A DNA stretch of 64,000 nt. It comes from Polyangium sp. 6x1 (GTDB lineage Bacteria > Myxococcota_A > Polyangia > Polyangiales > Polyangiaceae). Below the pieces are notes generated by a model that had not been told where the DNA came from, made no database searches, and saw only the letters and a program-made list of their open reading frames with translations. Of this stretch, positions 41,825 through 50,762 are shown piece by piece. Where the stretch lies: contig NZ_JARZHH010000064.1 in the NCBI RefSeq assembly GCF_029946515.1, positions 1-64,000 on the forward strand, in the 5' to 3' direction. Both the position numbers and the translations under genes were made by a program. Position 1 is the stretch's first letter; every line of letters starts with the position of its first letter.

Positions 41825-44397
41825 GCGCCGAACCTTCCGCCTCGCCGCCGCCGCGCCCTTCGTCCGAGCGTCTCTTCGACCGACTCGGCCGCTTGCAGTT
41901 CGAACGCCCGCTCGTGCCGCTCCTCGTCGCGGCGGCGCTCACGATCGTCTCGGTGGTCCTCGCCTTGCGATTGACCATCCAGACCGGCTTCGACTCGCTC
42001 CTGCCCTCGTCACGCCCGAGCGTGCAGGAGCTCCATCGGGTCGCCACGCGCACGGCGGGCGTCTCCACGCTCTTCATCGTCCTCGAAGGCGGCCCGGACA
42101 CGCCCACGGAGGCGCTGCGCAAGGCCGGCGACGCGCTCGTCCCGGCCATCGCCGCCGTCGGCCCGCCCTGGGTCGGCAGCGTCGAGGACGGCGTCCAGGA
42201 GGCGCGCGCCTTCCTCTCGCCCCGCGCCGGGCTGTATGCGGACACGAAGGACCTCGAAGGCCTGCGCGACGACATCGAGGCGCGTTATGCCTACGAGGTC
42301 AGCAAGGCGACGGGCACCTTGCTCGACGAAAGCGAAGAGCCCCCGGCCCTCGACGCCGCGAGCATCAAGAAGCGCTTCAAGCTCGGGACCGACGCGGCTT
42401 CGACGACCGGCAGCTCCGCTAAGACGAGCGGAGAAGCGCCCGAGGACCCCCTCGATCGTTTCCCCGACGGCTATTACCAGTCGAAGGACGGTAAGACGCT
42501 CGTCGTCGCGGTCCGCTCCAAGGTCATCGGCAGCGATTTCGAGCGCGGCAGCGAGGCTCTGCGCCGCATCCGCGAGGCCGTCGCTCGGGTGAACCCCGCC
42601 TCGTTCCACCCCGAGATCCGTTATGGATTCGGCGGCGATCTCCAGACGGGCATCTCCGAGTTCGCCGCGATCAACGCGGACCTCACCGAGGTCGGCCTCT
42701 TCGGGGCCGTGTTGCTCGCGGGCGTCGTGTTCCTCTATTACCTCCGCGTCCGCACGCTCTTCGCCATGCTGATCACCATCGGCATCGGCGTCGCGTGGAC
42801 GTTCGGCGTGACCGAGCTCTTGATTGGCCATTTGAACATGGCCACCGGGTTTCTCTTCACGATCGTCGCGGGCAACGGCATCAATTTCAGCATCATCTAC
42901 ATGGCGAGGTACCTCGAGGCGCGCAGGGACAAGGTCCCGCTCGCCGAGGCGCTCGACCTCGCGCGTCGGGACACGTGGCGCCCCACGCTCACCGCGGCCG
43001 CCGCGGCCGGCGCGGCGTACGGATCGCTCGTCGCCACCGAGTTCCGTGGCTTCCGCGATTTCGGCGTCATCGGCGGCATCGGCATGCTCCTCTGCTGGAT
43101 CGCGACCTACCTCGCCCTGCCGAGCATCCTCACGCTCATGGAGCGGCTCCTGCCGCTCGATCGCGAGGCCAAGGGCTTCTGGGGCCGCATCCAGCGCGCC
43201 ACGCAGGGCGGCATCGCGTTCGGCCGTCCTTTCGCGGCCCTCGCCGAGCGCGCCCCTCGCCTGCTCACGGTCGTCGGCGTCGCCGTGGCCCTCGCCGGCA
43301 CCCTGGCGGCGGTCTCCTACGTGAAGAGCGACCCGATGGAGTACGACCTCCGCAACCTGCGCACCGACGCGAGCAGGCGGGCCGAGGAGATCCGCCTGAG
43401 CCAGCTCGCCGAGCAGATCACGGGGTACGTCGGGACGGACGGCATGGCGATCCTCGTCGATCGCCCCGAGCAGGTCGAGCCTCTGCGCGAGGCGCTCTAC
43501 GCGAAGCGCGACGCCGCGCCTCCGGGGGAAAAACCCTTCGAGAAGGTCCACGCGCTCCAGGACTTCGTCCCCGCGGCGCAGGCCGAGAAGATCCCGATCC
43601 TCGAAGAGATCAAACAAAAGGTCCTGAAGGCGCGGCGCCGCGGCGTCATTCCGGACGCGGACTGGACGACGATCGCAGAGCTCCTGCCCCCGGACGACTT
43701 GAAGCCGTTCGGCATCGAGGACCTGCCCGCGGGCCTCGCGCGGGCGTTCACCGAGACCGACGGCACGCGTGGCCGCATCGTCTACATCAGCCCGACCGAG
43801 GGCGCATCCGTCGACGACGCCCATTACATCTTTCGCTGGGCGAACGCGTATCGGCGCACCGTCTTGCCGGACGGCAGCGTGATCCTCGGCTCGGGCCGCG
43901 CGGTCATTTATGCGGACATGTGGACCGCCGTCATCGACGACGTCCCGCCCGCGGTGCTCCTCTCGCTCCTCGGCACGATCCTCGCGGTGCTCGTCGCGTT
44001 CCGCCGCGGCCGGCCCTCGGTCTACGTGCTCGCCGCGCTGCTCGTCGGCATCGGCTGGATGGCGCTCGCGCTCGTCGTGATGAAGGTCAAGCTCAACTTC
44101 TTGAACTTCATTGCATTGCCGCTGACCTTCGGGATCGGCGTCGATTACGCGGTAAATATCGTGCAGCGCTATACCCAGGAGGGCACGGGCGGCGCGATCG
44201 CCGCGGTGCGCGAGACGGGCGGAGCGGTCGTGCTCTGCAGCCTGACCACGGCGCTCGGGTACATGGCGCTCGTGCGTTCGGATAATTTCGCTGTGCGCAG
44301 CATGGGCGTCGCCGCGGTCATCGGCGAGGTCACCTGCCTCTTCGCCGCCGTGATCGTCCTGCCCGCGGCGCTCGTGTGGATGGATCGGAAGCGCTAA
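41821..44397 (+). CDS. RND/MMPL-family lipid exporter
   Basis: About 858 residues with the RND double-repeat layout: one N-terminal helix (LVPLLVAAALTIVSVVLAL), a large periplasmic loop, then a block of about five helices; the same again in the second half. Landmarks are LNMATGFLFTIVAGNGINFSIIYMARY and LNFIALPLTFGIGVDYAVNIVQRY. It resembles hopanoid/lipid MMPL exporters. Start: coding signal and an amphipathic SERLFDRLGRLQFERPL stretch precede the first TTG (41893); a CTG at 41821, six bases after GAGG and overlapping the preceding TGA, is the best upstream candidate. If CTG is not used, TTG 41893 gives 834 residues. It probably exports the PKS lipid. Confidence 0.88.
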   Translation: MSAEPSASPPPRPSSERLFDRLGRLQFERPLVPLLVAAALTIVSVVLALRLTIQTGFDSLLPSSRPSVQELHRVATRTAGVSTLFIVLEGGPDTPTEALRKAGDALVPAIAAVGPPWVGSVEDGVQEARAFLSPRAGLYADTKDLEGLRDDIEARYAYEVSKATGTLLDESEEPPALDAASIKKRFKLGTDAASTTGSSAKTSGEAPEDPLDRFPDGYYQSKDGKTLVVAVRSKVIGSDFERGSEALRRIREAVARVNPASFHPEIRYGFGGDLQTGISEFAAINADLTEVGLFGAVLLAGVVFLYYLRVRTLFAMLITIGIGVAWTFGVTELLIGHLNMATGFLFTIVAGNGINFSIIYMARYLEARRDKVPLAEALDLARRDTWRPTLTAAAAAGAAYGSLVATEFRGFRDFGVIGGIGMLLCWIATYLALPSILTLMERLLPLDREAKGFWGRIQRATQGGIAFGRPFAALAERAPRLLTVVGVAVALAGTLAAVSYVKSDPMEYDLRNLRTDASRRAEEIRLSQLAEQITGYVGTDGMAILVDRPEQVEPLREALYAKRDAAPPGEKPFEKVHALQDFVPAAQAEKIPILEEIKQKVLKARRRGVIPDADWTTIAELLPPDDLKPFGIEDLPAGLARAFTETDGTRGRIVYISPTEGASVDDAHYIFRWANAYRRTVLPDGSVILGSGRAVIYADMWTAVIDDVPPAVLLSLLGTILAVLVAFRRGRPSVYVLAALLVGIGWMALALVVMKVKLNFLNFIALPLTFGIGVDYAVNIVQRYTQEGTGGAIAAVRETGGAVVLCSLTTALGYMALVRSDNFAVRSMGVAAVIGEVTCLFAAVIVLPAALVWMDRKR

Positions 44398-44431
44398 CGA
44401 ACGCTTCCCTTCGCGGCCGGCTCGTTTTAAC

Positions 44432-44866
44432 GTGGCGCCCGTGGGAAAACCCGAGGATCGAGGTGGGGGAGAGACGGAGCGCGGCGGATCGGGTTTGCGA
44501 TCCGCTGCGAGCCTTCTCTTTACGGTGGCGCTGCTCGCGGCGACGGGCGCGGCGCTTTACAACGTGTATGGCGTGAGCGTCGAGGTCGAGGCGCTCGCGT
44601 CGGAGGCCGCTTGCCAGGGACAGGGGCCCTCGTGCAAGGCGCAATTCACGTTCTGGGAGCGCTCGCCGATCGCGCACACGTTCGCGATGCAGACCCCGAA
44701 GGGCAATCACCCCGTGGTCTGCCAACGCGCGTACATCCTCGCAGGCGCGTGGAGCTGCAAGGGCAAGGACGGAGCAGCGACCGCAGAGCCGAGCACGAGC
44801 GCCGCGGCGACGGCGTCAGCCTCGGCCTCCGCGAAAGCGCAACCGGCAAAAGCGTCAGGGAAGTAA
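44432..44866 (+). CDS. Small membrane-anchored protein of unknown function
   Basis: A 144-residue protein with a GTG start, a charged Gly-rich N-terminus, one membrane helix (SAASLLFTVALLAATGAALYNVYGV), then an extracytoplasmic domain with four Cys (ACQGQGPSCK, VVCQR, SWCK-like WSCKG) and an Ala/Ser/Lys tail. Four Cys suggest two disulfides. It is 34 bp downstream of the exporter and may belong to that operon. Confidence 0.65.
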   Translation: MAPVGKPEDRGGGETERGGSGLRSAASLLFTVALLAATGAALYNVYGVSVEVEALASEAACQGQGPSCKAQFTFWERSPIAHTFAMQTPKGNHPVVCQRAYILAGAWSCKGKDGAATAEPSTSAAATASASASAKAQPAKASGK

Positions 44867-44910
44867 CGAATACAGAACATTGCCGGGGATTCTTGGATAT
44901 CCTTCCGGCC

Positions 44911-45152
44911 ATGCGCAAGCATACACTTCTCGCGGGCGCGCTCGTCGCGTGCTCCTCCTCTTCCAATACCCCAGAGCCGAGCGGCTTCGGTGGAATCGGC
45001 GGCGCCGGCGGCGGAAGCTCGTCTCCGGGCGGCGGGGGCAGCGTGAATCTCGCCGGTTCCGCTACATCGCGCAATACAACGTGTTCGTGCTGGTGAACCG
45101 CGCCGACGAGAACGTGTTCTTCTACAAGCACACGGCCGGCTGCGGGCCGTGA
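44911..45152 (+). pseudogene. Frameshifted small lipoprotein
   Basis: The ATG frame from 44911 encodes a lipoprotein start (MRKHTLLAGALVAC lipobox) followed by a Gly/Ser linker, but ends out of register at 45096 after 61 residues. From about 45055 the +2 frame shows strong G/C third positions and reads FRYIAQYNVFVLVNRADENV...AGCGP to a TGA at 45150-45152. One missing base in the CCGGTTCC region near 45055 would join the two parts into one protein of about 80 residues. It may be a recent mutation or a sequencing error. Confidence 0.6.
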
Positions 45153-45155
45153 CGG

Positions 45156-46760
45156 TCAAACGAGGAGCGCGCCCTCGAATTCGCCGTAGCCGCCGGGAAT
45201 GAAGAAGTCCTTGCCCGGCTGGAGGCCGAAGGCGCGGATCACCGTGGCCGCGATGTCCTGCGACGTCGGCGGCCGCGTCACCTTGTCGCCCGACTCCTCG
45301 AGGATGTTGACCGGCGCGCCGAGCGGCGAGCCTTGCGCCGTCTCGTCATACCCTCCGAGCATTTGATTGCCCTTCACGCTCCCGCCGACCAGGATGCCGC
45401 ACGTGGCCGGGTGATGATCGGTCCCGTCGAGTGGGCTCCGCGCGAACGTGCGCCCGAAATCGCTGTAGATGTAGACCAGCGTCTCGTCGAGCAGCGAGCC
45501 CTGCCCCGTGGACGAGGGCGTCAATTGCATCTCGTTGAGCATCTGCCCGATGGCCTCGAACGCGATGCGGAGGTGGCTCGTCTGCGCGCGCGCGCCGCCC
45601 GAGTAATGCACGTCGAACCCGGTGTTCGCGATGCTGGTCGCTCGTAGCGTCACGCTGGTCACGAGGTTCGACTTGAGCAGGCGCAAGGCGAAATCGAACG
45701 AGCCTGTCGAGCGCACGCCCCCGCAGACGTCGGCAACGCCGATGCACGGGGTCTGAAACGGCCCGCTCGAATAAAGCGGGTCGGCCTGCAAGAACTCGAA
45801 CCCTTTCGTCTGATCGAGCACGGAGAGCACGTCCCGCGCCACGGTCTTGCTGAGGCCCGCGTACGTGTCGTGGAGCTGCCGATAAAGGTCGTCCGTCCCC
45901 TTCGTCGAAAGGCCCTTTCGTTCGCGGATCGCATCGAGCACCGCACGATCGGTGATCGTGAGCGGCAGCGTCTCGCCGGTCGGCGTACCGTCGAACGCCA
46001 TTCCCTCGACGTCGGTCCGGGTGCGCAGGCCGTCCCACGCGCTGTTCCGGCGGTCCGAGATCGTCGATTCGACGAGCGCCAGGCTCGTGAGCCTGTACGG
46101 CGTGGCGAGCGAGGGAAGGCCGAGCGCCGACGGGGCGGTGCCCCCGAGCGTCGCATTCGGGACGGGTCTGTCCGGGAAGAACGACGACATGTAATTCGCG
46201 ATCACGGCCTGCACGCTCGGCGATCGAAAGGAGGCGCCGGCGACGCCCGACATGCTCGCGATGATGCCGCTCGCGTGGGACGCCGTGCCCTGATCGGCGC
46301 CGACGAGCACGCACGTACGCTCATACAGCTTGTACTTCGGGTCGACCCACGAATACCCCCACGGGCGATAGTTCTGCGCGCCGCCGGAGAGAGGATTCGA
46401 GCCCGCGGTATCGGCGGGGTTCGCGTCGTTCCAGGACACCGGGCCGCGGAGCTTGCGGGTCGGGTTCGTCGAGGCGAGGTCAGGGGCCGTCCCGTCGAAG
46501 TTCCGCACCTGCTCCTTCGAATACCCCAGCGGGTGTACGCCGCCGTCGGGCGCCTGGATGTATTTGTCGATGCCTGCGCCCGTGAGCGGGGTGAAGAAAT
46601 GCTCCCAGTTGCACCCGCCGTCGAGCCAGATGCAAAGGAGTTTTGTCGGCCCGTTCGGAGGCGGCGCGGCGGACGCGCTCCGCACGGCGAAGCGGCCGAG
46701 GAGCGCGAGCTGGGAGGCGCCGAGGGCGGCGAGGAGGAGTTTTCTGCGGCTCGTTTTCAT
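45156..46760 (-). CDS. DUF1501-family secreted protein
   Basis: A 534-residue protein with a twin-arginine-like N-terminus (TSRRKLLLAALGASQLALLGRF). DUF1501 proteins have an alkaline-phosphatase/sulfatase-like fold. Landmarks: LLCIWLDGGCNWEHFF, GADQGTASHASGIIASMSG, and the C-terminal ETLVYIYSDFGRTFARSPLDGTDHHPATCGILVGG. DUF1501 genes usually stand next to cytochrome-type DUF15xx genes, as here (46770 and 47782), and the three probably form one exported complex of unknown function. Start ATG 46760. Confidence 0.85.
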   Translation of the reverse strand: MKTSRRKLLLAALGASQLALLGRFAVRSASAAPPPNGPTKLLCIWLDGGCNWEHFFTPLTGAGIDKYIQAPDGGVHPLGYSKEQVRNFDGTAPDLASTNPTRKLRGPVSWNDANPADTAGSNPLSGGAQNYRPWGYSWVDPKYKLYERTCVLVGADQGTASHASGIIASMSGVAGASFRSPSVQAVIANYMSSFFPDRPVPNATLGGTAPSALGLPSLATPYRLTSLALVESTISDRRNSAWDGLRTRTDVEGMAFDGTPTGETLPLTITDRAVLDAIRERKGLSTKGTDDLYRQLHDTYAGLSKTVARDVLSVLDQTKGFEFLQADPLYSSGPFQTPCIGVADVCGGVRSTGSFDFALRLLKSNLVTSVTLRATSIANTGFDVHYSGGARAQTSHLRIAFEAIGQMLNEMQLTPSSTGQGSLLDETLVYIYSDFGRTFARSPLDGTDHHPATCGILVGGSVKGNQMLGGYDETAQGSPLGAPVNILEESGDKVTRPPTSQDIAATVIRAFGLQPGKDFFIPGGYGEFEGALLV

Positions 46761-46769
46761 CGGTGCCTC

Positions 46770-47780
46770 TCAGTAAAAGATCCAGTCGGGGTGGCGAATG
46801 AAATAGGAGCACGTGCCGATGTACGCATTTCGCGCGTCCTTCTCCATTTCGAGGGGGACGAACACCGTGGAGAACACGCGGTCGACGTCCGCGTCGGTCG
46901 CGTCCACGGCGTGGAAATGCAGGTACCAGGCGCGGAGGACGGCCTTCACGCTCGCGGCGTCGGCGCTACCTGTCTGGACCGAGGCGCCGGCCGGAAGGAG
47001 CGCCGTGTTCCCGGCCTTGTCGAGCGCGAGCGCGCACCAGCGCTGCGAGACCTGCGTGATCGTGCCGAGGAAGCTCGGGGAGATGGAGCCGTCGGCCTTG
47101 AGCTGGTTCGGCGCCGAGCCGCCGCCGAGCGCGGCGAACCGCTCGACGGGCAGGTTCTCGTAAGGCGCCGGGATCGAATCCGGCGACGTGAAGGGATACA
47201 GGTCGTCGTTCTGGTTGGTCTTGTGGGGGATGTCGAACGAGGAGGCGGGTAAGTAAAAGTCCTCGTCCGAGAGGCCGAGCTGCTGGTAGAGGGCGCGCCC
47301 GACGTCGTCGGCGGAGAGCCGCGTGACGCGGCGGGCCTCGATGGAAGGCTGCGGATCGGCTGTCCGGGATTCGAGGGCCGTCACCCATTGGCGGATCTGG
47401 GCCATGGTCATCTTCGTGGATCCGCTCGCCGCGATCTCGACGAACGGCGGCCCCGCGATGGGCATTTGCTTGAACGCGCGCGTCCCCTTCCCTTCGAGGA
47501 GGCGAATGAGCTCGCTCTCGTCGGGTTTGCCCGGGACGACCTCCGCGGCGTTGTAGACGACGAGGGCTTCGAAGGCCTCGATCGACGCGAAATACCCGCG
47601 CGCCCCGGTCGTGTGGCATCCCTGGCAGGACGGCGCGAGCGCGTCGAACACGGCCTGATTTTGCGCCCGCTCCTCGGGCGTCGGCCCGCCGCAGGTGCTG
47701 CCTTCGTCGCCTTCGCAGCTCGCGGCGCCGAGGGCGACGACGAAGGGGGTGACGATCTTGAAAAGAATTCGCTTTCGCAT
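46770..47780 (-). CDS. Exported cytochrome c-type protein
   Basis: A 336-residue exported protein. The signal peptide FKIVTPFVVALGAASC has a lipobox-like end (Cys near residue 22). One c-type heme motif CQGCH lies near residue 54. The rest shows no second motif except a C-terminal YIGTCSYFIRHPDWIFY. It sits 9 bp before the DUF1501 gene and 1 nt after the partner at 47782, so the three are one operon. The ATG at 47780 starts the signal peptide. Confidence 0.8.
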   Translation of the reverse strand: MRKRILFKIVTPFVVALGAASCEGDEGSTCGGPTPEERAQNQAVFDALAPSCQGCHTTGARGYFASIEAFEALVVYNAAEVVPGKPDESELIRLLEGKGTRAFKQMPIAGPPFVEIAASGSTKMTMAQIRQWVTALESRTADPQPSIEARRVTRLSADDVGRALYQQLGLSDEDFYLPASSFDIPHKTNQNDDLYPFTSPDSIPAPYENLPVERFAALGGGSAPNQLKADGSISPSFLGTITQVSQRWCALALDKAGNTALLPAGASVQTGSADAASVKAVLRAWYLHFHAVDATDADVDRVFSTVFVPLEMEKDARNAYIGTCSYFIRHPDWIFY

Positions 47781-47781
47781 G

Positions 47782-49554
47782 TCACTGCCCCCTGCGGAAC
47801 GACGTGGACTGCGTGAGAGATTTGATGAAGGGCCGCACGAGCCGGCCATTCGATACGAACGAGGCCGTGAGTGTGTCGAGGTACCCGTTCTCCGTCGCCG
47901 GATCGATGTCGCGGCCGACCACGCGCTCGTGCACGCGGCGCACGACGCATCGATCGAAGGCCCCGGCGGCGACGATGATCTTCGCGAAGCCGAGAGGCCC
48001 CACGGTCCCGTCGCCGGTCTGTCCGAGCAGGGTGAGCTCCGGCGGCAGGAAATCGAGGAACAGCGCGTAGGGATTGGCGTTCGCCTCCTCCTCGGTGGCG
48101 GGCGTGAGCAGCGAGCCCGGGTTGTACCACTTGTTCCACTGGGCAAAGGGCTCCCGCTCGTACGGATACGCTCCCGTACGCCACACCGGATCCCATTGCC
48201 AGGTGCCGACGCCGGGCATGTAGTACTGCGCGCCCCAGCCCTCCATCGCCGAGCCGGTCTTCCCATAGCGCTTGAAATGGAGCGCCGCGGTGTCGATCCG
48301 CGCATGGCAATGCTGACAAGGCCCTTCACGGCCGGGGTCGGTCTCGTACCGGTTGAACTCGATGTCCCCGCCCGGCGGCAAGATCAGCTCGCAGGCGAGC
48401 GCCTCCAGCGCCCGCGCCGCGCGGAGGCGCTCGCGCGGATACGTGTCGAGGAAGCCGAGCGACGTGAGCATGCCGGCCGAGGGAAAACCCTTCGACATGC
48501 CCGGATCCTTGCGCGGGTCGAACGTGTAGTTGCGCTCCTTCAGGAAAAACGCGTTTCGCGCCGAGATCGCATACTCGCGCCACGCCTTCGGATCCTTCGC
48601 CTCGTGGCGCGGATCCACGGCCGCGCCCTCAAAACTCGCCGGGTTCCACCAGCTCTCGTCGTCGAGCACGTCGAGCGCGCCGCCGGCGAGGGATTGGTTC
48701 ACGTGGGCCGCCTGGACCTCGGTCGGACCGACGGAGTAATCCGACAGGATGAGATCGGTCGCGGGCCGATCATGCCATACGATGTGCGCGAACAGGCGCG
48801 CGGGCTCCTCGGCGAGCAGCCGCCGCTGGCCGTCGGGGTTGCCGGCGAGGAACACGGCCCAGCCGGGATACGTGCCCGGATCGTGCCAGCAGCTCACGGC
48901 ATTCTTGCCGCACCCGCACGTGCCCTCGGCCCGCGCATTGCATTCGATGTCGACCGGCGCGCCGTTCGGGTTGATCTGGCCGCTGTTCGTGGTGTTCGCC
49001 GCGCTCCCGACGAGCGTCACCGTCGTCCCCGGCGCCCACCAGGGCTCGACCGTGGTCTTCGCAGCGCCCGCGCCGCACGCCGTGTCCGCATTGACGAAAC
49101 TGTCGCGCACATAGTAGAGCGCGCCCTCGTTCGCCGTCCCCGGCTTGCACGCCGTCAGCACGCGCTGCTGCTTGGGCCCGTACTCGGGGGCGTCGGCCGT
49201 GTTCGGGATGAGCGGGATGTTGAACCACTTGCGCGCGAACTCGAACGTGACGTCGTAAAACCGCGGGTCTTCGAGCGCCTCGTCGATGAAATCTTCGACG
49301 TACGCGAATTGCTCCTCGGGCGTGGCCCGGGCGAGCAATTCCTGCATTCGTTCGTCGGTCGGGGGCACGCCGAGCAGGGCGATGCTGGCGCGCCGGAGCA
49401 GGCGGAGCGGGGTGAGCTCGTCCTCGGGCTCCTCGCGCGCGGGCGTGACGCCGCCGCCTTCGACCATGCAATCGGCGTTCGACGAGGAGGAAGCCGGATC
49501 CCCCTGGGAGCACGCGACGAGCGCGACCCCGAAAAGGAACGTGTACCTTCGCAT
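47782..49554 (-). CDS. DUF1592/DUF1549-like lipoprotein with CxxCH motif
   Basis: A 590-residue predicted lipoprotein (MRRYTFLFGVALVAC lipobox). The N-terminal third resembles DUF1549-type domains (LTPLRLLRRASIALLGVPPTDERMQELL). A heme-type motif CQHCH lies in GREGPCQHCHARIDTAALHFKRYG, the planctomycete/myxobacterial cytochrome pattern. The C-terminus contains GRDIDPATENGYLDTLTASFVSNGRL. The ATG at 49554 is preferred because it begins the signal peptide; ATG 49569 would add five residues. It is the first gene of the DUF1501 operon. Confidence 0.8.
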   Translation of the reverse strand: MRRYTFLFGVALVACSQGDPASSSSNADCMVEGGGVTPAREEPEDELTPLRLLRRASIALLGVPPTDERMQELLARATPEEQFAYVEDFIDEALEDPRFYDVTFEFARKWFNIPLIPNTADAPEYGPKQQRVLTACKPGTANEGALYYVRDSFVNADTACGAGAAKTTVEPWWAPGTTVTLVGSAANTTNSGQINPNGAPVDIECNARAEGTCGCGKNAVSCWHDPGTYPGWAVFLAGNPDGQRRLLAEEPARLFAHIVWHDRPATDLILSDYSVGPTEVQAAHVNQSLAGGALDVLDDESWWNPASFEGAAVDPRHEAKDPKAWREYAISARNAFFLKERNYTFDPRKDPGMSKGFPSAGMLTSLGFLDTYPRERLRAARALEALACELILPPGGDIEFNRYETDPGREGPCQHCHARIDTAALHFKRYGKTGSAMEGWGAQYYMPGVGTWQWDPVWRTGAYPYEREPFAQWNKWYNPGSLLTPATEEEANANPYALFLDFLPPELTLLGQTGDGTVGPLGFAKIIVAAGAFDRCVVRRVHERVVGRDIDPATENGYLDTLTASFVSNGRLVRPFIKSLTQSTSFRRGQ

Positions 49555-49624
49555 GTTGCGGCGCAGCATACGGGCGGCGCGGGCACTGGAGCAAAAAACC
49601 CGTGTCGAACCCCGCAGGGCTCGC

Positions 49625-50749
49625 TCACTCGCCTGGAAGGAATCGCGGCGCGCGGAGGAGCGTGCTCGTCGTCGTACCGTCGCTCGAGGGCCGGACGGTC
49701 ACGTAATACACGCAGGACGCGTCGATCGTGAGCTGGTTGATGGCATCCGGCGACGTGAAGAGCTCCACCGCCTCGCCCCCGGTCTTGGGGATACGGTTCA
49801 TGCTCCGCGCCTTGCCGCTGGCCCAGTACAGGTAGTCCCCGTCCTGCGCCATTCCGGAGGCGAGGTCATTGTTGAAGCCGTCGGAAGACCACTCCAGGAG
49901 GGTCTTCGCCTCGCTGCCGTCCTTCCGGGCACGCACCATGCGGTCGGAGCTCGTGCCATCACTCAAAAATTCTTGATCGATCCAGAAGAGGAACATCGAA
50001 TCGGCAACGAAATGCGTGGTGGCGGCGCCCTCGATGAGGAGGAGCGCGCCGCCCTCCTTCGGCGTCGCGTGAAAGCCCGGAATCGACCAGAGCCCGCTGG
50101 CCGACCAGTACAGCTTGTTATCGTCCGCGATCATACGCGGCACCATGTCTGGCGTGAGCTCCTCGTCCTTGGCCAGGGTATCGGGCGTACCGCCCGACGT
50201 CGAGACGCGCCGCACGGCTTGATCGGCCGGATCGATCCAGTACACGAATGACGCGTCCGCCGCGATCGACATCGATCCCTCCTGGTTCGCCGCGAGGAGG
50301 CTCGCCCCGCTCCCGTCCTTCGAGGCGCGCATGATCTGTTTGCCGTCCATGAAATAAAGCGCGCTCGCGTCCGCGACGAGGGACTCGGTCCAGCTCGACG
50401 AAGGGACGACCGTCTCGATCGCCCCGCCCGCCTTGGGCAAGCGCAGCACCGCGCCGGTCGCACCGTAATGGGTGAAGTAGACGTGATCGCCGTCGGCGAG
50501 CAGGCCCGAGAGCCGCTCGGGCCCGCTGACGAGGACGACCGGCGCCTCACCGGGCTTGCAGAGCGGGGCCACGCAGACGCCCGCATTGCATTGTCCGCCG
50601 GCGCAACACGCCGCCGAGGTGCGGCATGCCTCGCCCACGGCCGCGCAGACGTCCTCGCTCCGCTTGCTCTCCGGCAGATCCGTCCGCGCCCCGCAACCGG
50701 CCCCGACAAACGCCATGGCGAGCGCCGCCACCACCTTCCGCTCGTTCAT
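49625..50749 (-). CDS. Beta-propeller-like lipoprotein
   Basis: A 374-residue predicted lipoprotein with lipobox VGAGC and a Cys-rich linker (VCAAVGEACRTSAACCAGGQCNAGVC). The body is about six repeated units with strands such as LSGLLADGDHVYFTH, ESLVADASALYFMDGKQIMRASKDG and LTIDASCVYYVT, the pattern of DUF5050/propeller proteins. The ATG at 50749 is preceded by AGGAGCTTTC. Function unknown; its neighbours on both sides are also exported proteins. Confidence 0.8.
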   Translation of the reverse strand: MNERKVVAALAMAFVGAGCGARTDLPESKRSEDVCAAVGEACRTSAACCAGGQCNAGVCVAPLCKPGEAPVVLVSGPERLSGLLADGDHVYFTHYGATGAVLRLPKAGGAIETVVPSSSWTESLVADASALYFMDGKQIMRASKDGSGASLLAANQEGSMSIAADASFVYWIDPADQAVRRVSTSGGTPDTLAKDEELTPDMVPRMIADDNKLYWSASGLWSIPGFHATPKEGGALLLIEGAATTHFVADSMFLFWIDQEFLSDGTSSDRMVRARKDGSEAKTLLEWSSDGFNNDLASGMAQDGDYLYWASGKARSMNRIPKTGGEAVELFTSPDAINQLTIDASCVYYVTVRPSSDGTTTSTLLRAPRFLPGE

Positions 50750-50762
50750 GAAAGCTCCTACG

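Noticed and set aside
49585-49600. T-run after a GC stretch downstream of the DUF1592-like gene start as a terminator
   Set aside because: The six-T run on the minus strand lies after the propeller gene's stop codon but the preceding stem is imperfect (CCCTG against CACGGG). Not reported as a terminator.
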